Below are positions 8,565 to 16,246 of a stretch of DNA of 64,000 nt, piece by piece. Each line of letters starts with the position of its first letter. Position 1 is the stretch's first letter. The position numbers and the translations under genes were made by a program. Location of the stretch: contig NZ_JMLP01000012.1 in the NCBI RefSeq assembly GCF_000686805.1, positions 186,001-250,000 of the forward strand. The letters are read 5' to 3'. The notes under the pieces were generated by a model. That model was given only the letters and a program-made list of their open reading frames with translations. It was not told the origin of the DNA and searched no databases. This DNA comes from Bacillus sp. UNC41MFS5 (GTDB lineage Bacteria > Bacillota > Bacilli > Bacillales_B > DSM-18226).

Positions 8565-9710
8565 CTATAATCCTAGATTTTTGGCAATAATGGTTTTCAT
8601 TATTTCGTTAGTTCCGGCGTAAATGCTAGAAACAGGAATATCACGGAATCGTCTCGCAATCTCGTATTCTTCCATATATCCATAACCGCCATGGAGCTGC
8701 ATGCATTCTGCGGCAACCCTTTTTGCAATGTCGGTTAGTTTCCATTTGGCCATTGAGACCTTGGTAACAACGTTTTTCCCTTCAATATGTTCAGCAATTA
8801 ACTGATCCAAAAAGGCTCTGCCCATTTCAATTTCCGTAGCCATTTCTACGATTTTGAATTGGGTGTTTTGGAACTGGCTGACTGGTCTTCCAAACGCTTC
8901 TCTGCTTTTTACATAGTCAATAGTCATTTTCAGCATTACTTCAGCCGCCGTTTGCGCCCCAATTGCTACAAGTAGACGTTCCTGTTGGAGTTTTTCCATT
9001 AAATAGAGAAAGCCTTTGCCTTCCTCTCCGAGCAGGTTTTCCTTCGGGACACGGCAATCTTCGAAGATCAATTCGGCTGTATCTTGGGAATGAAGACCGA
9101 CTTTGTTTAACTTTCTCCCCCGTGAAAATCCAGGTGCATCTCTCTCAATGACGAGCAGGCTGACTCCTTTATGCTTTGGCACAGCATTTAGGTCCGTTTT
9201 AACGGCGACAACAATGAGGTCAGATTGGATTCCATTGGTAATAAACGTTTTTTGGCCATTAACAATATAGTGGTCACCGTCAAGTTTAGCGGTTGTTTTA
9301 ATGTTCGCTAGGTCAGATCCTGTGCCTGGTTCCGTCATGGCAATCGCAGTAATGATTTCACCTGTCACACATTTCGGCAGCCAGCGCTGCTTTTGTTCTT
9401 CTGACCCATAGGCAGTGATGTAAGGGACGACAATATCATTATGGAGGCCAATCCCGACTAAACCTGAGCCGACTCGTTCCAGCTCATCATTAATGACCAC
9501 CGCAAATCCCCAGTCGACCTCACTGCCTCCATACTTTTCATCGATATCTGGGCAAAGAAAACCCTGTTCGCCCATCTTCTTCCAAAAGGAGCGCGGAATC
9601 ATCCGGTCCTCCTCCCACTTCTCATAAAAGGGATATGCTTCTTTGTCCAAAAACTTTCGCAAGGATTTGCGAAATATTTCATGTTCTTCATTTAAGTAAG
9701 GATGCTTCAT
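8565..9710 (-). CDS. Acyl-CoA dehydrogenase, long-chain (LCAD) type
   Basis: 381-residue FAD-dependent dehydrogenase for the first step of beta-oxidation. MTEPGTGSDLANIKT (FAD/substrate signature, about 125-139), GQKTFITNG and the C-terminal LHGGYGYMEEYEIARRFRD are intact. The usual C-terminal catalytic glutamate (YEGT) is replaced by alanine in SSIYAGTNEIMK. The LQQERLL stretch carries Glu244 at the helix-G position used as base by long-chain and isovaleryl dehydrogenases, so this is read as an LCAD-type enzyme rather than a dead one. First gene of the run that includes thiolase, ligase and racemase. AGAGAGG precedes the ATG, and a cre-like site lies 24 bp upstream. Confidence 0.88.
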   Translation of the reverse strand: MKHPYLNEEHEIFRKSLRKFLDKEAYPFYEKWEEDRMIPRSFWKKMGEQGFLCPDIDEKYGGSEVDWGFAVVINDELERVGSGLVGIGLHNDIVVPYITAYGSEEQKQRWLPKCVTGEIITAIAMTEPGTGSDLANIKTTAKLDGDHYIVNGQKTFITNGIQSDLIVVAVKTDLNAVPKHKGVSLLVIERDAPGFSRGRKLNKVGLHSQDTAELIFEDCRVPKENLLGEEGKGFLYLMEKLQQERLLVAIGAQTAAEVMLKMTIDYVKSREAFGRPVSQFQNTQFKIVEMATEIEMGRAFLDQLIAEHIEGKNVVTKVSMAKWKLTDIAKRVAAECMQLHGGYGYMEEYEIARRFRDIPVSSIYAGTNEIMKTIIAKNLGL

Positions 9711-9733
9711 ATAAAAAAACCTCTCTTTCTAAG

Positions 9734-9747
9734 TGGTAACGTTTACA
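9734..9747 (-). promoter_or_regulatory. Probable CcpA cre site upstream of the beta-oxidation run
   Basis: On the minus strand the sequence reads TGTAAACGTTACCA, one mismatch from the cre consensus TGWAANCGNTNWCA. It lies 24 bp before the acyl-CoA dehydrogenase start, where a bound CcpA would block transcription. Glucose repression of fatty-acid catabolism is the expected meaning. Confidence 0.55.
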
Positions 9748-9780
9748 TTTTTTTAAAGTACGCCGAGTTTTTTTAGGAAA

Positions 9781-9860
9781 TTACGATTTTTTACGTAAAC
9801 TTAGACTTTTTTTACAAAATTACGTTTTTTTAGACGTAAACTCGGATTTATTTTACAAAT
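9781..9860. repeat. Two 39-bp direct repeats, T-rich
   Basis: Copy one starts TTACGATTTTTTACGTAAAC at 9781; copy two starts TTACGTTTTTTTAGACGTAA at 9820. Both continue through an ACT-(T/C)-(A/G)GA segment to TTTTACAAA. A partial third copy seems to precede at about 9751 (GTACGCCGAGTTTTTTTA). The repeats occupy the 200-bp gap between two lipid genes. Confidence 0.6.
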
Positions 9861-9907
9861 CACAGATGCTTTTATACAGTTATTAGAAAAATTCCCCAAA
9901 CACATCT

Positions 9908-11431
9908 CTAAATCGTTACATTTCTCATCTTCTCACGCAGTTGATATTTAAGGACTTTACCCGAAGCATTCCGCGGCAGCTGCTTTTCTATAAAAATTCT
10001 CCGAGGAACCTTATATCCTGCTAATTTTTGACGGCAGAAGTTTCTTAATTCCTGTTCATCAATTATTGAACCTTCCTTCGGCACAATAATTGCACAGACC
10101 GCCTCGCCCCAAACCTCATCGGGCAACCCAATAATGGCAGCGTCAAGTACATTTGGATGTTCAAAAAGAACCGATTCCACTTCAACAGAGTATACATTTT
10201 CACCGCCTGAGATAATCATGTCTTTTTTACGATCCACTAATGTGATATACCCATCTTCATCAATTGTTGCTAAGTCACCGGTATAGAGCCAGCCATTTTT
10301 CAACGTACTCTTCGTTTCCTCCGGTTTTTTATAATACTCCTTCATCACCATATCGCTCCGAACGATAAATTCGCCAATCACCCCAGGTAATACATCCTTG
10401 CCTTCTTCGTTGACAACTCTTGTTTCTGTTAAGAAAATGGGTTTCCCACCTTTACCAAGATGGAATTCGTGACCTTCTGGATCAAGAAGAATTCCGCCTG
10501 GACCTGCTTCTGTCAAGCCGCACAGGTTATAAAACTGATCGGTTTTAAAGAGCTGAATACTCTTTTTAACCAGTTCCGGTGCCATTGGCGCGGCCCCGTA
10601 GCCGACTCTTTTTATAGAAGATAAATCATAATCTGCTGCATTAGGAACTTGTAGAAGGAAGTTATACATGGCTGGAACGGCAAAAAGGTGAGTGATTTTG
10701 TGTTCTTGTATCGCTTGGAGTGTTTTGACTGGATGAAAATCGCGATGGATAATGTGTTTGGCACCAAGTGCTACGCCTGAAATAAGAAAAAGGTTTAATT
10801 GGGCTGAGTGAAAAAGTGGAGCGAGATGGAGAATTCGTTCATGTTGCCGAATCCCCATGTTGATAACGACAGCAATTCCTACTTTAAAAATTTGACTATG
10901 ATCAAACAATGCACCTTTCGGACGTCCTGTTGTCCCTGAAGTATACAGGATTTCTAAATCATCCTGCTCAGACACCTGCACATCCGGTTCCAACTTGTTT
11001 TCCGATAAAATTCCTTGATAAGAATAGTAGCCTGTGGTTTCTGGTTCCCCAACGGTAATAACCAACCGGACATCCGTACCTTGTTTCGCCGCGGCAATGA
11101 TGGGTTCGAATTCCTTATCACACACAACCAACGACGTATCAGATTGGTCTAAAATGTAGTGAACCTCTGAAGCAGTGAGGCGGAAGTTAACTGGGACGGC
11201 AACGGCACCAATCCTTGCAGCAGCAAAAAAGGTAAATACAAAGTGATCTGAATTCTTCATCATCAATGCGAGCTTGTCACCTTTATTGACGCCCTGCTTC
11301 AACAACCCGTTAGCAAGTTGATTTACTTCCTCATTAAATTGGCGATACGTATAGCTTCGCCCTTCACATTCAATCGCTAGTAATTCAGGGAACTTGCGGG
11401 CATTTTGGGCTAGTAAGCTTCCGATATTCAT
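9908..11431 (-). CDS. Acyl-CoA synthetase (AMP-forming), sigma-54 controlled
   Basis: 507-residue long-chain-fatty-acid--CoA ligase-type enzyme. The signature YTSGTTGRPKG is near residues 163-173, with NLCGLTEAGPGG, GWLYTGDLATIDEDGY and DRKKDMIISGGENVYS. The catalytic lysine is in PRNASGKVLKY. AAAAGGGGGA lies upstream of the ATG. It is a paralogue of the ligase at 5574-7148 but separately transcribed, from a -24/-12 promoter about 40 bp upstream of the start. The substrate acid is unknown; the regulated promoter suggests an inducible catabolic substrate. Confidence 0.88.
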   Translation of the reverse strand: MNIGSLLAQNARKFPELLAIECEGRSYTYRQFNEEVNQLANGLLKQGVNKGDKLALMMKNSDHFVFTFFAAARIGAVAVPVNFRLTASEVHYILDQSDTSLVVCDKEFEPIIAAAKQGTDVRLVITVGEPETTGYYSYQGILSENKLEPDVQVSEQDDLEILYTSGTTGRPKGALFDHSQIFKVGIAVVINMGIRQHERILHLAPLFHSAQLNLFLISGVALGAKHIIHRDFHPVKTLQAIQEHKITHLFAVPAMYNFLLQVPNAADYDLSSIKRVGYGAAPMAPELVKKSIQLFKTDQFYNLCGLTEAGPGGILLDPEGHEFHLGKGGKPIFLTETRVVNEEGKDVLPGVIGEFIVRSDMVMKEYYKKPEETKSTLKNGWLYTGDLATIDEDGYITLVDRKKDMIISGGENVYSVEVESVLFEHPNVLDAAIIGLPDEVWGEAVCAIIVPKEGSIIDEQELRNFCRQKLAGYKVPRRIFIEKQLPRNASGKVLKYQLREKMRNVTI

Positions 11432-11470
11432 AAATGAATCCCCCTTTTAAAAAAGACTACTCTAGTGTTT

Positions 11471-11488
11471 ATGCAATATTTATGCCAA
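11471..11488 (-). promoter_or_regulatory. Sigma-54 (-24/-12) promoter
   Basis: The minus strand reads TTGGCATAAATATTGCAT, matching TGGCAY-N5-TTGCW with correct spacing: GG at -24 and GC at -12. It points at the acyl-CoA ligase whose start is at 11431. An enhancer-binding protein gene begins the neighbouring unit, which supports the call. Confidence 0.85.
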
Positions 11489-11571
11489 TATATTAGAAAT
11501 CATGTTGTAGTTCAGTAGTCCTGAAAAAGCGTCAACTTTCAATAACGAGATGTGTATCTTCCAAACATAGC

Positions 11572-11599
11572 GGACAATATAATGTCCATTTTCTGGACA
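11572..11599. promoter_or_regulatory. Paired palindromes, probable enhancer (UAS) for the sigma-54 activator
   Basis: Two overlapping perfect inverted repeats share a half-site: GGACAATATAATGTCC (11572-11587) and TGTCCATTTTCTGGACA (11583-11599). They lie about 95-115 bp upstream of the -24/-12 promoter, the usual distance for activator sites, and just behind the activator gene's stop codon. The triple TGTCC/GGACA half-site suggests binding of a dimer of dimers. Confidence 0.7.
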
Positions 11600-11608
11600 C
11601 TCTTCTTC

Positions 11609-13354
11609 CTATGTAGGCAGTTTATATTTTTTAATTTTTTCATATAAACCAGATCTGCTGATTCCTAGTAATCTAGCTGCTTGAACCTTATTTCCTTGGA
11701 CCTGGACGAGTGCCTTTTTAATTGCTTCTAGTTCAGCGTTTTCAACTAATGATATATTTTGAGAAGGATTTATCATAGCGACCTGCTTTACTAAATAATC
11801 GGGAAGGTCCTCAAGCATGATTTTCCCATTTTCGGCAAAGGTCATGGCCCGTTCCATCACATTCCGTAATTCGCGAACATTTCCAGGCCAAAGATAACTT
11901 AGCATCGCTTCTCTTGCTCTAAGATCCACTCCCGTAATGCTGGTGCCTAATATTTGATTTAATTCAATCATAAACCGCTCAATTAAATGATCTATATCAT
12001 ACAGTCGATCGCGAAGTGGCGGGACATATAATGAAATGACATTGAGACGATAATATAAATCCTCTCGAAACAGGCCCTCTTTAACCATTTCTTCCAGGTT
12101 CCGATTAGTGGCAGCAATGATCCGGACATCCACTTGAATTCTTACCGTTCCACCAACCCGATAGAATTCTCGTTCTTGAAGCACGCGGAGGAGCTTGGCT
12201 TGTAAAGAGATGGACATATCGCCAACTTCATCGAGGAAAAGGGTTCCCCCATTAGCCAAATCAAACTTTCCAAGTTTGCCTTTTTGCCTTGCACCCGTAA
12301 AGGCACCTTCGTCATAACCAAAAAACTCCGATTCTAACAAATCCTCTGGAATTGCTGCACAATTTACGACAATAAACTTTCCAGTACTTCTTGCACTACT
12401 ATTATGAATAGCTTGGGCAAACAACTCTTTACCCGTGCCGCTTTCTCCGCGAATAAGAATGGTGGATCGGCCCTTTGCAGCTTTGGCTGCACTTTTCTTC
12501 AATTTTTCCATATAGGGATCAACCGTTAAAAGGTGCTCCCAGGTAAATCTAGCAGACTCCGACTTTTGAAATTGCTGATGGTAAAAGCTCGCCCTATTTT
12601 CCGCTTTCTGTAGCTTTTTAAATAATTCACTGACCTCGTTTAATTGTCTGAACACTATTTTTCCAATCGCTCCGATGACTTTTCCATCCTCTAAGATAGG
12701 TATTCGATGGACCATATATTTAATGCCATTAATCTCTAGAAAACCACTAATTTCAGCCGTTTCTGTTTGATAGACATTGTCGAGATGAAGCGCCGGCAAT
12801 ATTTTGGCAACTGGTTTGTAGAGAACGGATTCTAGTTTAAGATTAAAAAATTCGAGTAGAGGAGGACTGACCATCTGGATATTTTTCTTTTCATCCGTCA
12901 TAACTATTCCGTCATAAGCATGGTCTAAAGCAGTTTCTAATGTTCTTTTTAAGGTTTTAACTGTTTTTAATTCTTGTGAGGTTTGCATCAGGGACATGAC
13001 CATATCTGTTTTCGTGAGGATTCCGACAACATGGTTTTGATGATCGGTAACCACACCGGTACCCACTAGGCTTTTTTTTACAATTTTTTCGATACTTTCA
13101 TAGGGAGTGTCAATCGACAGTGTTTCAACTTGTTCTTTTATATAAGTTTTGATAGGGGTAGATAGGGGCTGCCCTTCCAGGACCATTTGAAATAAGCCGC
13201 TTCGCGTAAAAACGCCCGCCAGTTTACCGCTCGTGTCTATAACTGGCAACAGGTTCCACTTTTTGTTGTTCATTAAACGGACAGCCTCAGATAGTGGCGT
13301 ATCCTCGGTGACCATGCAGTCGACTGGCGTAATCAGCTCGTTAAATTGGACCAT
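11609..13354 (-). CDS. Sigma-54-dependent enhancer-binding regulator (CBS-CBS-PAS-AAA-Fis)
   Basis: Bacterial enhancer-binding protein that remodels sigma-54 RNA polymerase. Domains in order: a CBS pair (about residues 8-125), a PAS domain (about 140-235), a coiled linker, the AAA+ domain with Walker A GESGTGKE (303-310), the GAFTGA sigma-54 contact loop (350-355) and Walker B TLFLDEVGD. A Fis-type HTH (KVQAARLLGISRSGLYEKI) ends the protein. The CBS pair suggests sensing of an adenosyl ligand (ATP/AMP, perhaps acyl-CoA level); that is inference. The ATG at 13354 is chosen because AAAAGGGGGG lies 5 bases upstream; the open frame begins 7 codons earlier. It is transcribed toward its presumed target gene. 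Confidence 0.9.
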   Translation of the reverse strand: MVQFNELITPVDCMVTEDTPLSEAVRLMNNKKWNLLPVIDTSGKLAGVFTRSGLFQMVLEGQPLSTPIKTYIKEQVETLSIDTPYESIEKIVKKSLVGTGVVTDHQNHVVGILTKTDMVMSLMQTSQELKTVKTLKRTLETALDHAYDGIVMTDEKKNIQMVSPPLLEFFNLKLESVLYKPVAKILPALHLDNVYQTETAEISGFLEINGIKYMVHRIPILEDGKVIGAIGKIVFRQLNEVSELFKKLQKAENRASFYHQQFQKSESARFTWEHLLTVDPYMEKLKKSAAKAAKGRSTILIRGESGTGKELFAQAIHNSSARSTGKFIVVNCAAIPEDLLESEFFGYDEGAFTGARQKGKLGKFDLANGGTLFLDEVGDMSISLQAKLLRVLQEREFYRVGGTVRIQVDVRIIAATNRNLEEMVKEGLFREDLYYRLNVISLYVPPLRDRLYDIDHLIERFMIELNQILGTSITGVDLRAREAMLSYLWPGNVRELRNVMERAMTFAENGKIMLEDLPDYLVKQVAMINPSQNISLVENAELEAIKKALVQVQGNKVQAARLLGISRSGLYEKIKKYKLPT

Positions 13355-13496
13355 GTCGTCCCCCCTTTTCTTCATATTCTTATTGTAACAAAAGCGAGGG
13401 ATATTTTTGAATATTTAAACAATATCTATTTTTCATGGAATCTTTTAGTCTGATTAATCGTAAATAAAAAGAGGAATTTATTTGAGGAGTGAGATT

Positions 13497-13703
13497 ATGA
13501 GTCAAAAAGGTTGTATTAAATGTGGTAGCAGCGATACAGGAACAAAAGATGTAGCCATGACAGGAACCGGTCTGTCAAAGATGTTTGACCTTCAACACAA
13601 CACATTCACAGTTGTCTTTTGCAAGAACTGTGGATACTCAGAGTTTTACAACAAAAAAACATCCACTGCTTCAAATATCATTGACCTCTTCTTTGGAGGT
13701 TAA
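13497..13703 (+). CDS. Small zinc-ribbon protein
   Basis: 68-residue protein with two CxxC pairs, CIKCGSS near the N-terminus and CKNCGYS about 35 residues on, forming one zinc ribbon. It ends in a hydrophobic/aromatic tail (IIDLFFGG). This is the layout of the small zinc-ribbon (Zn_ribbon_13-like) nucleic-acid-binding protein family. The start is the ATG at 13497 with GAGGAG upstream, not the earlier in-frame codon. Alone on the plus strand, ending before the shared terminator. Function unknown. Confidence 0.75.
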   Translation: MSQKGCIKCGSSDTGTKDVAMTGTGLSKMFDLQHNTFTVVFCKNCGYSEFYNKKTSTASNIIDLFFGG

Positions 13704-13770
13704 TTGATTATAGGGGATTCTTAATGGAATTTGCAAAATCGGAAAAGAAGAGAGAATATATAAACAGATA

Positions 13771-13812
13771 AAAAAGGTCAGTCCTCATTAAAATGAGGTC
13801 CTGACCTTTTTC
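13771..13812. terminator. Bidirectional terminator
   Basis: AAAAAGGTCAG-TCCTCA pairs with TGAGG-TCCTGACCTTTTT around a short loop. It sits between the convergent zinc-ribbon and MFS genes, overlaps the MFS stop, and has A/T tracts on both flanks. Confidence 0.85.
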
Positions 13813-14999
13813 TTTGCCACAACGTCTTCTCGTAATCCAGATCGCTTTTTTCTTTCCATGATTAAAACCATGATAATTGCCGCTAAGAGAAAAAGACTCG
13901 CAACCCGAAAAATGGATGCCGTGCTAACAAATTGGGCGGCGACACCAAATATTATCCCGCTTAAACCCAGCCCTAAATCAATGGACGAGAAGATCATTCC
14001 GTTCGCCACACCTCGCCGATGAGATGGTGTCATGAGTAATGCCCAAGATTGCAGTGTAGGTATCAAGCAGCCAAATCCTAAACCAAATAAGGCACCTGAA
14101 ATGGCAATCAGCAAGTTGGAATGGGCAAAAGAAAGGACCCACATCCCAACAAACGTAGAGAATGTGCAGAACAAAACAAGACCAATCGGACCTTTTTCAT
14201 CAAACCATCTTCCGGCAAAAGGTCTTCCCAATGTTGCCATTATTGCGTTGAAAATATAAAACAAAAAGATTTGTTCAATGCCGCGCTCTACACCAAAAAT
14301 AACAATAAAGGTTACAACTGAGCCATATCCTAGATTGATAATAATGGTGATAAAGGCTGGAAACCAACTTGATTTTTCAACCGAAGATCCTATATAAGAA
14401 AACTTCAAATCTTCTTTACGTGTATTGATCACTGCTTGAGGAGTTTGATAGCGTACTGCTGTAAGCAGGATAATTGAAATAGCCCCTAAGATCGCCGATA
14501 TAAAAATAAGATTTGCAAAAGTGGTCAGATTGTAAATGAAGATTCCTAGACTAGGAGCAACAATGTAGGCGATGGTCATGGAGAGCCCGAAGTAACCCAT
14601 CCCTTCCCCCAGCCGCGAATTGGGGATAGCGTCTACTGCTGCAGTGCCATTCACGGTTGTGGACCATCCCCATGCAAGACCATGAGCGAAGCGGAATAAC
14701 AGAAAAATCACCACAATCTGTGAAATTGGATAAAGAATTGTAACTAGGAAGAGCATCAAAGCTCCTAATACAACAAGCGACTTTCTTGGCTTATACTCAA
14801 GCAAAAAGCCGATAAATGGCCGGCTAATCACCGCTCCAATCGAAAATAATCCTGTCACTAAGCCTATCTCCAGTCCTGAAGCTCCAATTGATTTTATATA
14901 TGGCGGCAGAGTAGGAATGAGCATTTGAAATGACAAAAATACAAAAAGATTTCCCACCATGAGCATGATAAACGACTTCGTCCACAATCGCTCTTTCAA
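13788..14999 (-). CDS. MFS transporter
   Basis: About 403 residues with roughly 12 hydrophobic segments in two halves, and the motif-A-like loop FIGFLLEYKPRKSLVV between TM2 and TM3. The matching loop in the second half is FAGRWFDEKGPIGL. It is a proton-driven exporter or uptake carrier of the major facilitator superfamily (drug/metabolite efflux subfamily by look). The TTG at 14999 is preferred over the ATG at 15017 because GGGAGGGG lies 5-6 bases upstream of it. Monocistronic; substrate unknown. Confidence 0.85.
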   Translation of the reverse strand: MKERLWTKSFIMLMVGNLFVFLSFQMLIPTLPPYIKSIGASGLEIGLVTGLFSIGAVISRPFIGFLLEYKPRKSLVVLGALMLFLVTILYPISQIVVIFLLFRFAHGLAWGWSTTVNGTAAVDAIPNSRLGEGMGYFGLSMTIAYIVAPSLGIFIYNLTTFANLIFISAILGAISIILLTAVRYQTPQAVINTRKEDLKFSYIGSSVEKSSWFPAFITIIINLGYGSVVTFIVIFGVERGIEQIFLFYIFNAIMATLGRPFAGRWFDEKGPIGLVLFCTFSTFVGMWVLSFAHSNLLIAISGALFGLGFGCLIPTLQSWALLMTPSHRRGVANGMIFSSIDLGLGLSGIIFGVAAQFVSTASIFRVASLFLLAAIIMVLIMERKKRSGLREDVVAKKKVRTSF

Positions 15000-15208
15000 A
15001 CCGTCCCCTCCCTTCACTTCGTCAAAAAATGTTCAACAAGTCAATTCACTTATCTAAATTTACTTCGTATCACTAAATAATAGCACAGATACTGGAAAAA
15101 GAATATTAGCATTCTGGAAAAACATTGCAACAAAAATCTTATCTTTTATTTTGATTTCCGTTATCATTAACTAGAGTAAACATTGTCTGAATGGAGGAAT
15201 CCTCATTG

Positions 15209-16165
15209 ATGAAAAAAATGGTTATCACTCGTAATATTGATCAAGATCACATTTCACAAATCAAAGATATCATTCCTGATTGGGAATTGATTGTTGGCAA
15301 GGATAAGCAAATTTGGCAGGAGCATGTAAAGGATGCGGAAATTATCGCTGGCTGGAGTAAGGGCTTAGCTGAATACTGTCTCGACCCACAATCCAAACTC
15401 AAGTGGTTGCAATCATGGAGTGCTGGTGTTGATTCTTTACCTCTTGAAGAATTAAATTCTAGAAATTTCCTCTTAACTAGTGCCAATGGCGTTCACGCCT
15501 ATCCCATCTCCGAGACGATATTTGCATTGATGCTGGGTTTAACACGCAAAATCCATACATACGTCAAAAATCAACAGAAAAAAACTTGGCATCATGCCCA
15601 TATGGGCCAAGAAATCCATGGAAAAACAATCGGCATCATTGGAGTTGGAACGATTGGGGGAGAAACAGCAAAAATAGCGAAAGCCTTCGGCATGAAAGTT
15701 CTTGGTGTCAGGCACTCGGGAATGCCTGCCCACAATGTCGATGAAATGTATACTCCAAATCAATTAGGTGAATTTCTTCCTGCCTGTGATTATGTGGTGG
15801 TTACATCGCCGCTCACAAAGGACACTTATCAAATGTTTGGGACGGAACAATTTAAGCAAATGAAGGCTTCTGCATTTTTTATTAATATCGGCCGGGGTGA
15901 GATTGTAGTGGAAGCTGACCTTATCCAGGCTCTAACAGAAGGAATGATTGCTGGAGCTGGGCTTGATGTGTTTGAGAAGGAACCGTTAAGTAATGAAAGC
16001 CCATTATGGGAGTTGGAAAATGTGATCGTCACTCCACACACATCTGGCTCAACAGAACATTATAATCAGCGGGTAGTTGAAAATATTCTAATTCCTAACC
16101 TAAAAGCCTATCTTTCAGGTAAGGTTCCACCAATTAATCTTGTAGATTTTTCGAAAGGTTATTAA
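15209..16165 (+). CDS. NAD-dependent D-2-hydroxyacid dehydrogenase
   Basis: 318-residue member of the D-isomer-specific 2-hydroxyacid dehydrogenase family (phosphoglycerate/glyoxylate/hydroxypyruvate reductase type). The Rossmann motif GIIGVGTIGGETAK and the catalytic triad Arg (NIGRGEIV), Glu (DVFEKEPL) and His (VTPHTSGSTEHY) are all present. The GGAGGA at 15194-15199 is the ribosome site for the ATG at 15209. The open frame's first ATG (15191) overlaps this site and is rejected. Transcribed alone with its own terminator. The physiological 2-oxoacid cannot be inferred. Confidence 0.88.
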   Translation: MKKMVITRNIDQDHISQIKDIIPDWELIVGKDKQIWQEHVKDAEIIAGWSKGLAEYCLDPQSKLKWLQSWSAGVDSLPLEELNSRNFLLTSANGVHAYPISETIFALMLGLTRKIHTYVKNQQKKTWHHAHMGQEIHGKTIGIIGVGTIGGETAKIAKAFGMKVLGVRHSGMPAHNVDEMYTPNQLGEFLPACDYVVVTSPLTKDTYQMFGTEQFKQMKASAFFINIGRGEIVVEADLIQALTEGMIAGAGLDVFEKEPLSNESPLWELENVIVTPHTSGSTEHYNQRVVENILIPNLKAYLSGKVPPINLVDFSKGY

Positions 16166-16210
16166 CATGGAATGACACTCTTTTTCCTGCATTATCCATT
16201 TAATAAATTA

Positions 16211-16240
16211 GGGTGCCTCAAACTCGAGGCACCCTTTCTT
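16211..16240. terminator. Terminator between convergent genes
   Basis: GGGTGCCTC pairs perfectly with GAGGCACCC over a 6-base loop, followed by TTTCTT. It serves the dehydrogenase and possibly rtcB. Confidence 0.85.
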
Positions 16241-16246
16241 GTTCAA

